Shown in pieces: positions 18,675 to 28,070 of a stretch of DNA of 64,000 nucleotides. The position numbers and the translations under genes are program-made. Position 1 is the first letter of the stretch. The number at the start of each line of letters is the position of its first letter. Under the pieces are notes generated by a model that did not search any database, was not told the origin of the DNA, and saw nothing but the letters and a program-made list of their open reading frames with translations. The DNA comes from Marinomonas lutimaris (GTDB lineage: Bacteria; Pseudomonadota; Gammaproteobacteria; Pseudomonadales; Marinomonadaceae). The stretch lies in NCBI RefSeq assembly GCF_019426345.1, contig NZ_JAHLLW010000004.1, positions 1 through 64,000 on the forward strand, read 5' to 3'.

Positions 18675-19103
18675 ATGAGAGACGTAGAATGGGAAACATC
18701 CCTATATGAACATCAGCACGCGATGATCAAGCGACTCGATGCTTTTAGAAAGGGTGCGAGAACTATCACGTATTCAAAAGATGAAAATATGGTGATTGAG
18801 CATTCTTTTCAGCTACTTGTCGCTTCTATGCTAGATCTTGCTCGCTATGTTCTAAAACACCACTACAAAACCGAGATCTCGTCACGTAAAGAGGTTCTAA
18901 ACGCGCTTATTGCGAATAAAGATGTTACCTATGAACAGGCGGAACAAATTAGATCTCTCATCGCTTTAAGGGACAAAATCCTTCACGACTACCTAGACGA
19001 GAATTTTGCAGATTTAGAAGAAGCCATGACACTTAGACGCTACAGCTTAGTAGAAGTATTAACAAAAGAGTGGATTACTCGCTTATCAAGTTCACCTTGT
19101 TAA
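18675..19103 (+). CDS. HepT-like (HEPN/DUF86) protein without a visible MntA partner
   Basis: A 142-residue helical protein. Its C-terminal half has the HEPN ribonuclease signature R-x4-H-x-Y: Arg99, His104 and Tyr106 in ALRDKILHDYLDENF. The preceding helix (SFQLLVASMLDLARYVL) resembles the HepT core. In known HepT-MntA systems HepT is an RNase toxin and MntA, a nucleotidyltransferase, neutralises it by AMPylating the motif tyrosine. No MntA-like gene is adjacent: moeA lies upstream and a convergent LysR gene downstream. An AGAGG ribosome site precedes ATG. It is either a domesticated HEPN protein or an orphan toxin-like gene. Confidence 0.7.
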   Translation: MRDVEWETSLYEHQHAMIKRLDAFRKGARTITYSKDENMVIEHSFQLLVASMLDLARYVLKHHYKTEISSRKEVLNALIANKDVTYEQAEQIRSLIALRDKILHDYLDENFADLEEAMTLRRYSLVEVLTKEWITRLSSSPC

Positions 19104-19120
19104 GCGTCAAAAATTTTAAA

Positions 19121-20041
19121 TTAAGCAGAGGCCTCAAGAAAAGCCAGCCTTAATAATCCTCGAAACCAAACATGAGCGGCATCATGTTGGAAGCGTTCAT
19201 GCCAAATCATCGAATAATCAAATTCACGCGAAGCAAATGGCAGCTCATATACCACTATTTCAGATACCGTTGCCGCCATATCTTCAGCAAAAAGTTTTGG
19301 AACAGTCAGTAACAAATCACTGTCCATTACCACTCTTGCGGCCGGCACAAAATTAGGCAAATGCACAGCAACATGACGCTTATGTCCTAATTTATCTAAT
19401 TCTCGATCAACAGCGAAATACTCTCGACGACCTAACACCACTTGCACATGACTTGCTTGCAAATAGCTTTCTAAGGTTAATTCACCTTGAATGCTAGGGT
19501 GACCTTTACGCGCTAAACACACCATACGATCGCTCTTTAAGCGCATTGCTCGAATACCAGCTGGAGGCTCCTTAGACAAAACAGCGACCGCTACGTCAAT
19601 GCTCGTTTGATCTAATTCAGCCACCATATCTTCATTCCAAGACTTTACATCCAAGATAGCATCAGGGGCTTTTTGCCGAAATTGGTCAAGAATTTTAGGC
19701 AAAACGGTTAGAGTGCCAAAGTCAGTAGTCGATAAAATAAACCGACGTTTACTATTTTCGGGAGTAAATTTACTCGGCTGTATAAGACTTTCGAGGCCCT
19801 TTAACGTATCTGCTAAAAGTGGTGACAAGCCTTGAGTCTTAGCAGTAGCAGACAAGCCATGAGAGGTGCGTATAAACAATGGGTCATCGAATACATCACG
19901 TAGTCGAGATAGTGAACGACTGACAGCTGGCTGAGAAACATTAAGTCGCGTGGCCGCTTTGGTAACATTCAGCTCTTCAATTAAAACCTGAAAAACATAC
20001 AGCAGATTCAAATCTATATCAGACAAACGTATTTCTGACAA
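19121..20041 (-). CDS. LysR family transcriptional regulator
   Basis: N-terminal LysR winged helix (DLNLLYVFQVLIEELNVTKA followed by RLNVSQPAVSRSLSRLRD) and a C-terminal effector-binding domain of periplasmic-binding-protein type. Start choice: TTG at 20041 has GGGG just upstream and gives a normal LysR N-terminus. The frame is also open from ATG 20086, which lacks a ribosome site and lies inside an inverted repeat. Closest in style to the NodD/LeuO-like branch. The target is unknown; its flanking genes hepT-like and serB give no clear hint. Confidence 0.88.
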   Translation of the reverse strand: MSEIRLSDIDLNLLYVFQVLIEELNVTKAATRLNVSQPAVSRSLSRLRDVFDDPLFIRTSHGLSATAKTQGLSPLLADTLKGLESLIQPSKFTPENSKRRFILSTTDFGTLTVLPKILDQFRQKAPDAILDVKSWNEDMVAELDQTSIDVAVAVLSKEPPAGIRAMRLKSDRMVCLARKGHPSIQGELTLESYLQASHVQVVLGRREYFAVDRELDKLGHKRHVAVHLPNFVPAARVVMDSDLLLTVPKLFAEDMAATVSEIVVYELPFASREFDYSMIWHERFQHDAAHVWFRGLLRLAFLEASA

Positions 20042-20055
20042 AACAACACCCCAAC

Positions 20056-20096
20056 AAAGCTTGTTATCATTATAACTAAGAATCATAACAAGCTTT
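20056..20096. repeat. Inverted repeat at the LysR gene start
   Basis: Perfect 12-bp arms AAAGCTTGTTAT and ATAACAAGCTTT separated by 17 bases. If the gene starts at TTG 20041, the repeat lies in its 5' region, where it could be an autoregulatory operator or an mRNA hairpin. Confidence 0.6.
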
Positions 20097-20177
20097 TAAA
20101 GGGGACAATAGCTGTCTCTATCGCAAGTACAAAAAATTACGTTAGCACCTTAACAAATGACGCCTGATGATGAATGA

Positions 20178-21089
20178 CTAAACAGACAACGCTCTAATTT
20201 GTTCAGATGTCATACCTAATAAATATAAAATCCCCTCTAGACCAAGGTTATTCATAGGACATGGTGCCTGCTCTCGAACCAAAGGCTTAGCATGCAAAGC
20301 CACACCTAAAGCCGCATGATTTAACATCAGCAAATCGTTAGCACCATCGCCACAAGCAATCGTCTGTTGCCAATCAACGCCTTGCTCAGCCACAATATTC
20401 GTCAACAAACGCTTCTTACGCTCACCATCGACAATATCACCTAAATGCTTACCTGTTAGTTCATTGTTTTGAATCTCTAACACGTTCGCATGCACTTCAG
20501 ACATACCATATTCTGCTTGAACACGATCTGCAAAATAGGTAAAACCGCCAGATAAAATCGCTGTATGCCAACCATAATGATGTAACACCTTCATCAAGGT
20601 TGAAATACCATCCATGTGCTGGATTCTAGTATAAACACCATCCATGACCTCGCTACTCAACCCCTTTAACAAAGCTAAGCGCTGCACAAAACTTTCAACA
20701 AAATCGATTTCACCACGCATAGCGCTCGCAGTAACAGCGGAAATTTGCTCACCAATACCGGCTTCGACAGCAAGCTCATCCATTACTTCTGCTTTAATCA
20801 GGGTTGAATCCATATCGAACACAGCAATACCTGATGCTTTAATATCTAGCATTGTCGTCTGATAAATATGGTCAATTCCGGTGTCATTAGATAAGGTTAA
20901 CAGCTCGGCACGAATGGCAGCGCTATCCATTACACCATCACCAACCATAACTTGTGCCACAGAAACGGTATCCTGAGCATCCGTCAATAAACGAATTGCC
21001 CCTTGCAGACCTCGTACGTCTAACCAAGCGTTAAATTTTTCAAGATATTCAGGGTTCAAAGAACCAATAAGAGTAATACTGGCAGACAT
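20178..21089 (-). CDS. serB: Phosphoserine phosphatase
   Basis: HAD-family enzyme that completes serine synthesis. The catalytic motif VFDMDSTLIKAEVMDELA carries the nucleophile Asp; the Mg-binding GDGANDLLML is near the C-terminus. An N-terminal regulatory region of about 90 residues precedes the HAD domain. The frame extends to 21149, but ATG 21089 with TAGGAG directly upstream is the better start (303 residues). It is divergent from the YtjB-like gene at 21235, an arrangement also known in enterobacteria. Confidence 0.95.
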   Translation of the reverse strand: MSASITLIGSLNPEYLEKFNAWLDVRGLQGAIRLLTDAQDTVSVAQVMVGDGVMDSAAIRAELLTLSNDTGIDHIYQTTMLDIKASGIAVFDMDSTLIKAEVMDELAVEAGIGEQISAVTASAMRGEIDFVESFVQRLALLKGLSSEVMDGVYTRIQHMDGISTLMKVLHHYGWHTAILSGGFTYFADRVQAEYGMSEVHANVLEIQNNELTGKHLGDIVDGERKKRLLTNIVAEQGVDWQQTIACGDGANDLLMLNHAALGVALHAKPLVREQAPCPMNNLGLEGILYLLGMTSEQIRALSV

Positions 21090-21234
21090 AAACGCTCCTA
21101 ATTCGATAAGACGCCTACTATAACAAATCGTTTTCTTTTCGCTAAGCACCTGTTCTACTTTAAAGAATTCAGAAAACGGCCGTTATGATGTGTATACTTT
21201 AGTTACTGTCATTTGAGTTACCCGAAGGAAATGA

Positions 21235-22674
21235 ATGGACACCCAATCGAAAACCAAGGCTATCGCTGCTTTTATACGCAAAAAACTGAGTGCATCAGTC
21301 ATCACCGTTGCCACCTTTATCTCGCTCATGATCCTCACTGTGTGTATTTTCTGGTACACGATGACCCATGCGCTAGGCAATTATTTATCTCAGCAAACCG
21401 AAGTACTTGGCAGCAGCCTAGCAACTCAAGCCGCTTTCAACGCTACACAGTCTATCTTAAACAATGATTTATTAAGCTTGAATGTATTGCTCAACCGTCT
21501 CGTTGTCGATGACAATATTCTGAGTGCTCGAGTCTATAACAAAAAAGACGAGCTACTGGCTGAAGCGGATAGTGGTAATTCAGGTATGCAATCTGAACAA
21601 GACTTTCGACCTAGTGAAACCCACAGAGTGTATAGTTCCAGCATTAAGTTCCGAGACGAAATCGTCGGTCACGTATTAATTACGTTAGACAAAACTCCCG
21701 CTCAAGCAACATTACAGCATCTCAACAACTTATTAATTGGCGTGGCCATATTTACTTGTACGATTGCATTATTGCTAATCATCTTAATTACAAAATGGCT
21801 TTTTGCACCAATTAATGAAGCCTCTTCCGCCCTGATTCACTATAGCAAAGGCAGGAAACCAAACGATTTACCAGTACCTGCATACAAAGAAGCTAAAGCA
21901 CTATTTCAAGCAGTTGAAACAATACAATCAATAGAACGACCAAAAGAAGCGATTGAACAACCTGTCAAGACGGAAGAAACCATCTCGCCAGTGGTAAAAC
22001 CTCAATTTGAAATAAACTTCGATGCCATCTTTGAAGAATCAAGACAACGCAGCTGTGTACTCTATTTTGATATTCTTAATTTAGAAGAATGGCATAAAGA
22101 CATGACGCCACTGCAAGTAGCCAACTTATTAACACCGATATATCGAGCAATATTTCAAGCGAGCGAAGTCTACTTAGGCCAAGTCCATCAATACAAAAAT
22201 GATTCTGCTATCGTACTTTTCAGTGCGCATAACTCTGAAGATAACCTTTATATAAATGCCGTTAGCACTGCACAACTATTTTTGGGCTTAGTCGATAAGT
22301 TATTGGAAAATGAACTCTATACTGACATCCCTAAACTAAACTTTCATTTAGGGATGCATCAAGGCAACATCCAAGTCACCAATATGGTAAAAGAAAATCG
22401 TTTCGAGCCAGATAAAATAGAAAATCTTTTAAGCAACATTCATCAGCTAAGTGAATCAGAAAGTATTAACAAATTAGTCATTAGTGATGATATTTTCACA
22501 TTATCCCATATCCAGAATCGTGTTTTCACAGGCCTTCCAGAAGTGATTGAAGATAATGGCAAAGAAATCTTGGCCTATGAGGTAAAAGGCATGTCTGATA
22601 AGTACAAACAGCAAATCCATCAACATATTCTTGAAATCACCAATCCAGAAGAGCAAGAAGATAACGGGTTATAG
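21235..22674 (+). CDS. AhpA/YtjB-like membrane protein with a degenerate class III cyclase-like domain
   Basis: 479 residues. A membrane helix at about 20-45, an extracytoplasmic sensor-like region to about 165 and a second helix at about 168-192 resemble E. coli YtjB (Smp), also divergent from serB. After a linker of about 70 residues rich in Glu and Pro, a domain from about 275 to 465 follows the class III nucleotidyl cyclase plan: VLYFDIL (metal Asp), KNDSAIVLFSA (second Asp), GMHQGNIQ (as GIHTG) and a closing EILAYEVKG. Several purine-binding and transition-state residues look absent, so catalysis is doubtful. GAAGGAA precedes the ATG. Confidence 0.7.
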   Translation: MDTQSKTKAIAAFIRKKLSASVITVATFISLMILTVCIFWYTMTHALGNYLSQQTEVLGSSLATQAAFNATQSILNNDLLSLNVLLNRLVVDDNILSARVYNKKDELLAEADSGNSGMQSEQDFRPSETHRVYSSSIKFRDEIVGHVLITLDKTPAQATLQHLNNLLIGVAIFTCTIALLLIILITKWLFAPINEASSALIHYSKGRKPNDLPVPAYKEAKALFQAVETIQSIERPKEAIEQPVKTEETISPVVKPQFEINFDAIFEESRQRSCVLYFDILNLEEWHKDMTPLQVANLLTPIYRAIFQASEVYLGQVHQYKNDSAIVLFSAHNSEDNLYINAVSTAQLFLGLVDKLLENELYTDIPKLNFHLGMHQGNIQVTNMVKENRFEPDKIENLLSNIHQLSESESINKLVISDDIFTLSHIQNRVFTGLPEVIEDNGKEILAYEVKGMSDKYKQQIHQHILEITNPEEQEDNGL

Positions 22675-22694
22675 CTTGATTAAAAACAAGACAC

Positions 22695-22723
22695 AAAAAA
22701 ACCCGCTTAAAGCGGGTTTTTTT
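22695..22723. terminator. Bidirectional terminator between the YtjB-like gene and rpoS
   Basis: AAAAAAACCCGCT / AGCGGGTTTTTTT stem with A and T runs on both sides, between two convergent genes. It can serve both. Confidence 0.92.
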
Positions 22724-22746
22724 AAGTTCTATATTTGGTCGAAAAC

Positions 22747-23763
22747 CTAGTCATCAAAACGAATTACATCGTCCAACGACAAACCTTCTTTATCCATAAT
22801 CAAGCGTAGTTTTCGCAACGCTTCAACTTGAATTTGACGAACACGTTCACGAGTTAAACCAATTTCAGCGCCAACATGCTCTAACGTACTAGCTTCATGT
22901 CCACGCAAGCCAAAACGACGTGTAATAACCTCACACTGCTTCTCACTCAACTCATCAAGCCAAAGCTCAATACTGTGCAGGACGTCACCGTCTTGGCGAT
23001 CTGCTTCTGGGCCTTGATGAATAGTATCCGCTAAAATTTCAACTAGGCTCTTGTCATTATTTTCTCCGCCGAATGTCGCATCAATGGAGCTAACCTTTTC
23101 GTTAAGGCCCAACATCTTTTGCACATCTTCGACAGGACAATCTAACATTTCAGCGATTTCTTCAGCGCTAGGCTCATGGTCTAGCTTTTGAGTGAGCTCA
23201 CGAGCTGCTCGTAAATAGACATTAAGTTCTTTCACTACATGAATGGGCAAACGAATAGTTCGTGTTTGATTCATGATAGCGCGCTCAATGGTTTGCCGTA
23301 TCCACCATGTCGCATACGTTGAAAACCGGAACCCTCGCTCTGGATCAAACTTCTCCACCGCTCGAATCAAACCAAGGTTACCTTCCTCAATCAAATCCAG
23401 TAGAGATAGCCCCCGATTTAGATAACGCCTGGAAATCTTCACCACCAAGCGTAGATTACTTTCTATCATGCGCTTACGCGCCTTCTGATCACCTTTTAGA
23501 GAAAGACGAGAAAAATATACCTCTTCCTCCGCAGTAAGCAATGGAGAAAAGCCAATCTCGCTCAAATACAACTGAGTCACATCAAGATTACGACTTGAAT
23601 CAGCTTCAGCATAACGAGCGCTTACTGCGGACTCAAATTCTTCATCAATCATTTCCTCATCAACAAGCTCATCACCCACCAGCTCGTCGTCTACTGTATC
23701 AAGGTCAAAATCTCCAATATTCGAAACCTTAGCTGCTTCTTTATCCATGCTTGCAAACTTCAT
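22747..23763 (-). CDS. rpoS: RNA polymerase sigma factor RpoS
   Basis: General stress and stationary-phase sigma factor, 338 residues. Region 1.2 ([20 protein letters not shown]), region 2 ([20 protein letters not shown], then [16 protein letters not shown]), region 3 and region 4 ([18 protein letters not shown]) are all intact. The N-terminal 50 residues are strongly acidic with a near-repeat of DELV/DEEM units. It lies downstream of nlpD, the usual order, so part of its transcription probably starts inside or before nlpD. Confidence 0.98.
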   Translation of the reverse strand: MKFASMDKEAAKVSNIGDFDLDTVDDELVGDELVDEEMIDEEFESAVSARYAEADSSRNLDVTQLYLSEIGFSPLLTAEEEVYFSRLSLKGDQKARKRMIESNLRLVVKISRRYLNRGLSLLDLIEEGNLGLIRAVEKFDPERGFRFSTYATWWIRQTIERAIMNQTRTIRLPIHVVKELNVYLRAARELTQKLDHEPSAEEIAEMLDCPVEDVQKMLGLNEKVSSIDATFGGENNDKSLVEILADTIHQGPEADRQDGDVLHSIELWLDELSEKQCEVITRRFGLRGHEASTLEHVGAEIGLTRERVRQIQVEALRKLRLIMDKEGLSLDDVIRFDD

Positions 23764-23790
23764 GTCCCCTCCTTAAAACGCTAATTTCGC

Positions 23791-24570
23791 TTAATTTATT
23801 TTGGGCAAAACATCCAACGGATCAATAGGCTGCCCATCACGACGAACCTCAAAATGAAGTAGCGGTCTATCCTCCCCCTTACCACCAATGACAGCAAGGG
23901 AGTCTCCTGCCCGAACATTTTGCTTTTCTTTTACTAGTATCCTTTCGTTATAGGCGTAAGCACTAAGATAAACATCATTGTGCTTTACAATAACGAGATT
24001 GCCATAACCAATAAGACCGCTGCCAGCATAAACAACTGTTCCATCTGCTGCAGCTTTGACGAGCGCTCCTTTCTCAGCCTTTATATCTATACCTTTACTA
24101 CTAACGCCAGCATTTGAAAACCCCCTAGAAACTTTTCCATCAACAGGCCAAGACCAACTACCCGATATTTTTTCGTCTTTCGTGTCGCTTTTTGACAATT
24201 TTTCAGGCGCTTTGATTGCAACAACTGGATCAGATTTGGGTGTTGTATTTTTAGGAGTTGATACAATTAATGGGATAGAAGATGTTGAACTATTTGTGGC
24301 TGAGGACGCCGTATTTTGAACACCATTCAAACGAATTTTTTGCTTAGGATAAATAGTATAAGGCGGATCAATACGATTCGATTTTGCAAGCTCGCGATAG
24401 TCCAAACCGTAGCGAAAAGCGATAGAAAACAAGGTCTCACCGCTTTGAACACGATGAAAACCAGACGATGGAATAGAAGATACACTGGCATTATTTGAAG
24501 CATAAGTTCGATTATTTTTTGCAGAATAATGCAACACTTCATAAGAGCATCCAGACAGCAAAAAACACAA
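23791..24570 (-). CDS. nlpD: NlpD-like lipoprotein, LysM plus degenerate M23 domain (amidase activator)
   Basis: LysM domain (HRVQSGETLFSIAFRYGLDY and on) followed by a C-terminal LytM/M23 domain. The Zn-binding His residues are replaced (SSKGIDIKA, PLLHFEVR), as in amidase activators that switch on AmiC at the septum. A lipobox LLSGC is present. The only standard start, TTG at 24570, leaves just seven residues before the Cys, too short for a signal. The frame is open to a stop at 24646-24648, and ATT (24642, after GGGG) or ATA (24588) would give a normal signal peptide. The true start is therefore uncertain and probably upstream. Confidence 0.9.
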   Translation of the reverse strand: MCFLLSGCSYEVLHYSAKNNRTYASNNASVSSIPSSGFHRVQSGETLFSIAFRYGLDYRELAKSNRIDPPYTIYPKQKIRLNGVQNTASSATNSSTSSIPLIVSTPKNTTPKSDPVVAIKAPEKLSKSDTKDEKISGSWSWPVDGKVSRGFSNAGVSSKGIDIKAEKGALVKAAADGTVVYAGSGLIGYGNLVIVKHNDVYLSAYAYNERILVKEKQNVRAGDSLAVIGGKGEDRPLLHFEVRRDGQPIDPLDVLPKIN

Positions 24571-24667
24571 AAAAACAAGCCGACTTATTAACCAAGTTAG
24601 CGATGAAAAATCATGATTTTTAAAGACGCAACGGAAGATAATTCTTTACCCCAATATCCAATTCAAA

Positions 24668-25597
24668 TTAATTATTACTATTTGTCGAATTTCGTAAAAA
24701 TATGTAAGAAATAAGAATCACACTCAAAAAGCCTATAAAAACAAACACTACTGGCAGCAAAAAATCAGTCGGCCAATAATAGTTTGGCAGCCCCCAAGGC
24801 AATACGAGGTGCTCTTCTAATGGTAGCTTTTTGTCACCTACCAAACTCCACGCATCCGTCACTTTCCAAGGCCACACTTTTACCAGAGCCCCCAGCATAA
24901 CACCTGTAAGAAACGACAAAGTCATAGACCTTACATGATTTAGCAAATAATGAAGAATTTTAGAAAAGGTTAACAAGCCAATCAGAGCACCTACAGCAAA
25001 AGTAAAGATGACAGCAAAATCCATACTCTTAACTGCTGATAAGATAAATCCGTACATCCCCATCATCAGCAACAGAAAACTACCTGAGATCCCTGGCAAA
25101 ATCATTGCACAAATGGCAATCATTCCAGAGAAAAAAACCATGACATAGGATGTATTTAACTGGGTAGGTACTAGTAATGACAAACTAGCGCCAACAGCCA
25201 CTCCAACAATAAGCCCAAAAAAATGACGCCAAGAGAATCCTAATATCTGGTTAATCAAGAAATAAGCTGACGCCAAGATAAGTCCAAAAAAGAAACTCCA
25301 CAGATAACTTGGATATACAGCTAAAAGATGTGTAATCAAGCCTGCTAGTAGAAAAATACTAGTGACAACACCCGCGCCTAATGGCAATAAAAAACCGCCA
25401 TCAAAATGACGCCATAAGGCTTTTACATCACCTTTAAATAACATAGCCAAACTCGCCTTATTAACACCACTCAATGCGTTAATAAGTCGATCATATACGC
25501 CCACAATAAAAGCAATCGTCCCACCAGAAACACCAGGGACAACATCTGCAGCGCCCATTAACACGCCACTCAAATATACTCTAAGCCATTTAGGCAT
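24668..25597 (-). CDS. DUF368 family membrane protein, putative undecaprenyl phosphate translocase
   Basis: 309 residues, about eight or more membrane segments, starting with the DUF368 signature GAADVVPGVSGGTIAFIVG (residues 16-34) and a second related motif, MILPGISGSFLLLMMGMYG (about 165-183). Members (PopT) have been shown to recycle undecaprenyl phosphate across the inner membrane. It overlaps pcm by eight bases and lies before nlpD, so it is in the surE-pcm-nlpD operon. Its lipid substrate is built by uppS in this window. Confidence 0.88.
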   Translation of the reverse strand: MPKWLRVYLSGVLMGAADVVPGVSGGTIAFIVGVYDRLINALSGVNKASLAMLFKGDVKALWRHFDGGFLLPLGAGVVTSIFLLAGLITHLLAVYPSYLWSFFFGLILASAYFLINQILGFSWRHFFGLIVGVAVGASLSLLVPTQLNTSYVMVFFSGMIAICAMILPGISGSFLLLMMGMYGFILSAVKSMDFAVIFTFAVGALIGLLTFSKILHYLLNHVRSMTLSFLTGVMLGALVKVWPWKVTDAWSLVGDKKLPLEEHLVLPWGLPNYYWPTDFLLPVVFVFIGFLSVILISYIFLRNSTNSNN

Positions 25598-26255
25598 GTT
25601 CCATTCCTTCTAATAAGGGTACAAAGTAAGCAGGCTCTGTCCCTAAGCACTTCCAACGATCACCCTCTTTACGCCAACAGCCTATCTGTGGACTAGGATG
25701 ATCAATCGGCATAATTAAAATACCTTGCTGCTTCAGGCAATCCGTCAAGGCTAACGGAATTTTACTTGCCATTGCGGTAATAATAACCGCATCCATCTCT
25801 ACTTTATTAGGCCAACCCATCTGCCCATCAGCAAATAAGTACTCGACATTTTTAATACCCATTGATGACAAACGTTTTTTAGCCTGTACATAAAGCGGCT
25901 CGTGACGCTCGATGGTATGAACTTTATTAAAAAAATGCGACAAAATACGAGTTTGATAACCAGATCCAGTGCCAATTTCCAACACGCGACCAAGCCTAGA
26001 GTAGGCTAAAAGCCATTCGGTCATTCTCGCTACGGTAAGCGGCTGGCTAATGGTTTGATTGCGACCTATAGGAAGTGGCGTTGCTGAATAAGCCAGGTGC
26101 GAAAATGCAGGTTCCACAAATTCATGACGAGGAATAGAGCCCATAAGAGCTAATAATTCTTCATGTGTAATCCCATGATCTCTAAGCTGATCAACCATCT
26201 TAGAGGCTTTGGATTCAGAATGTGAAACTAACCAGTTGAGATCGTGCAGGCTCAT
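25590..26255 (-). CDS. pcm: Protein-L-isoaspartate O-methyltransferase
   Basis: Repairs isoaspartyl residues in aged proteins with SAM. The SAM-binding motif VLEIGTGSGYQT and the family motif PIGRNQTISQP are visible. The frame opens at ATG 26276, but ATG 26255 forms an ATGA overlap with the surE stop and gives MSLHDLNW, so I prefer it (221 residues). Neither has a clear ribosome site, which fits coupling to surE. Confidence 0.95.
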   Translation of the reverse strand: MSLHDLNWLVSHSESKASKMVDQLRDHGITHEELLALMGSIPRHEFVEPAFSHLAYSATPLPIGRNQTISQPLTVARMTEWLLAYSRLGRVLEIGTGSGYQTRILSHFFNKVHTIERHEPLYVQAKKRLSSMGIKNVEYLFADGQMGWPNKVEMDAVIITAMASKIPLALTDCLKQQGILIMPIDHPSPQIGCWRKEGDRWKCLGTEPAYFVPLLEGMEHA

Positions 26256-26998
26256 AGCGTTATTGTGTCGGTCCATTTATTAAGAGGTAATTTAGCTTCA
26301 TGGCAAGTCATATCCGTATGAATTGGCGTAATAGAAACATAACCATTGTTTACTGCACAAAAGTCTGTTCCTTCAGAAACATCATGAGGTTCAGACAAGG
26401 CACCAATCCAAAAGCTAGGCAAGCCTCTAGGATGCTGAGCAGAAATAGGTGCCTGTGCTTTATGGCGATAACCAAGACGTGTCACCTGTATTCCTTTGAG
26501 CTCACTATATGGGACATCAGGGACATTGATATTCAATAAAATACCAACCGGTAACTCAAGGGTATGAGAGTCTTTTAAAAGCTGCATGATAACCTTCGCA
26601 GCTGTATCGAAATGCTGATTACCAACCAGTGACACTGCCAAAGCAGGACGGCCTAAATGACGCGCTTCCATAGCAGCAGCAACCGTACCAGAATAAATAA
26701 CATCATCACCTAAGTTAGCACCGTGATTTATCCCTGAAACGACCAAATCCACATCGCCATCAATCACTCCAGACAGTGCAAGGTTGACACAATCTGTCGG
26801 AGTACCATCGACACGATACTGCCCTTCTTCGACCTCAATAGGCTGTATAGGGCGGGATAAAGTCAAAGAATTACTAGCGCCGCTGCGATTACGATCTGGC
26901 GCTACCACTAAAAGGTCATACTTTGGGCGTAAATACCTAGCCAATGTTTGTATGCCAACCGCATCAAGACCATCATCATTCGCGATCAATATTCTCAT
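26252..26998 (-). CDS. surE: 5'/3'-nucleotidase SurE
   Basis: A stationary-phase nucleotide phosphatase, 248 residues. The N-terminal [10 protein letters not shown] holds the metal-binding Asp8-Asp9, and VSGINHGANLGDDVIYSGT supplies further ligands. It overlaps truD by 23 bases and pcm by four. Part of the truD-surE-pcm operon leading to rpoS. Confidence 0.97.
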   Translation of the reverse strand: MRILIANDDGLDAVGIQTLARYLRPKYDLLVVAPDRNRSGASNSLTLSRPIQPIEVEEGQYRVDGTPTDCVNLALSGVIDGDVDLVVSGINHGANLGDDVIYSGTVAAAMEARHLGRPALAVSLVGNQHFDTAAKVIMQLLKDSHTLELPVGILLNINVPDVPYSELKGIQVTRLGYRHKAQAPISAQHPRGLPSFWIGALSEPHDVSEGTDFCAVNNGYVSITPIHTDMTCHEAKLPLNKWTDTITL

Positions 26999-28070
26999 GA
27001 TATTTCTCTACTGACTTATCCGTATAATCTATCATTTCGCGCAATAGGCTGGTCGCAAAACACCCTTTAGGTAAAGAAAACTCCACGATTAACTGCGCAC
27101 TCCCTTCTTTCTCTCTAAGCAATTCCCACGCCATATTCATTGGCACAAGGCGCGCCAGTCGGCTATCTCTAGAAAGATCAAAAGCAATTAAGGCATCCAC
27201 TAAATCCATTCGCTCAGATAAAGACGCTTTCATCACTCGTTCACGCTGATGGCCAGTACCAGCCTCCCAACCTTCACTAATCATAGGCAAAACGGGACTT
27301 ACGCTGCCACGCATTACACTCAAGTGCATCAAGGCATCCACCTCTTTCACTCGAAACTGCTCATCTTTATGCTGAAACTGAGCAATATCGCCATCACATA
27401 AACGCATCCACATACCATTTTCAACTTGATCACTTAGCGCCTCATTGAAACACCAAGAACGTATAGCTGATAACCAAAAGGATTCTGTTTTTGATAATTT
27501 GTGGCGACTTTGCCGCCCTTTTAAAACAAAGTCCTTGCCGTAGTGCAAATTATTACCGTTTATCCCAAAACGCTGAGGACCATAATAATTCGGCACGCCA
27601 GCCTGTTGAATGAGATTTAAACGCCCTTCTAGCTCGTCTAAATCCCCATGAACACCACGTAATCTAATCACAAAACGATTAGCCAAATGTGCGCCTGTAC
27701 GAAGCTTTTTAGAATGACGCAACTGCGCAATTACACGTACACTCTCTGGCTCTCTAAACGCTTCCTGAATGGTCGATAAATCAGGTTCTTGATTTAACAC
27801 ATGCAAACAAAACCATTGGCGCGTACAAGCATGACGATCTTTTACACCACTGTAAGTCACTTTGTTCGGAGCAATACCAGCAATTTGAGCCAAGCGCTTG
27901 GCGAGGAAATCCGTATTCACCCCTTCCTTCTCAATAAACACAAAACAAAACTCACCTTTGCCATCAGGTTCAAAACCTAGCTGTTCTTCAACATAAAAAT
28001 CTTGTACATGGGTTTTCAAATCCCCGGTAACCGTCGGCTTTGACCAAGCGTATCGCCATTCGGTATTCAT
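26976..28070 (-). CDS. truD: tRNA pseudouridine(13) synthase TruD
   Basis: Makes pseudouridine 13 in tRNA. The catalytic Asp78 lies in [14 protein letters not shown]. The family motif [15 protein letters not shown] is near residue 160. Length 364 residues. It overlaps ispF by four bases (ATGA) and surE by 23 bases. Confidence 0.96.
   Translation of the reverse strand: MNTEWRYAWSKPTVTGDLKTHVQDFYVEEQLGFEPDGKGEFCFVFIEKEGVNTDFLAKRLAQIAGIAPNKVTYSGVKDRHACTRQWFCLHVLNQEPDLSTIQEAFREPESVRVIAQLRHSKKLRTGAHLANRFVIRLRGVHGDLDELEGRLNLIQQAGVPNYYGPQRFGINGNNLHYGKDFVLKGRQSRHKLSKTESFWLSAIRSWCFNEALSDQVENGMWMRLCDGDIAQFQHKDEQFRVKEVDALMHLSVMRGSVSPVLPMISEGWEAGTGHQRERVMKASLSERMDLVDALIAFDLSRDSRLARLVPMNMAWELLREKEGSAQLIVEFSLPKGCFATSLLREMIDYTDKSVEKYHENIDRE

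Noticed and set aside
18675-19103. A complete HepT-MntA toxin-antitoxin pair
   Set aside because: Only the HepT-like half is present; the neighbouring genes are moeA and a LysR regulator.
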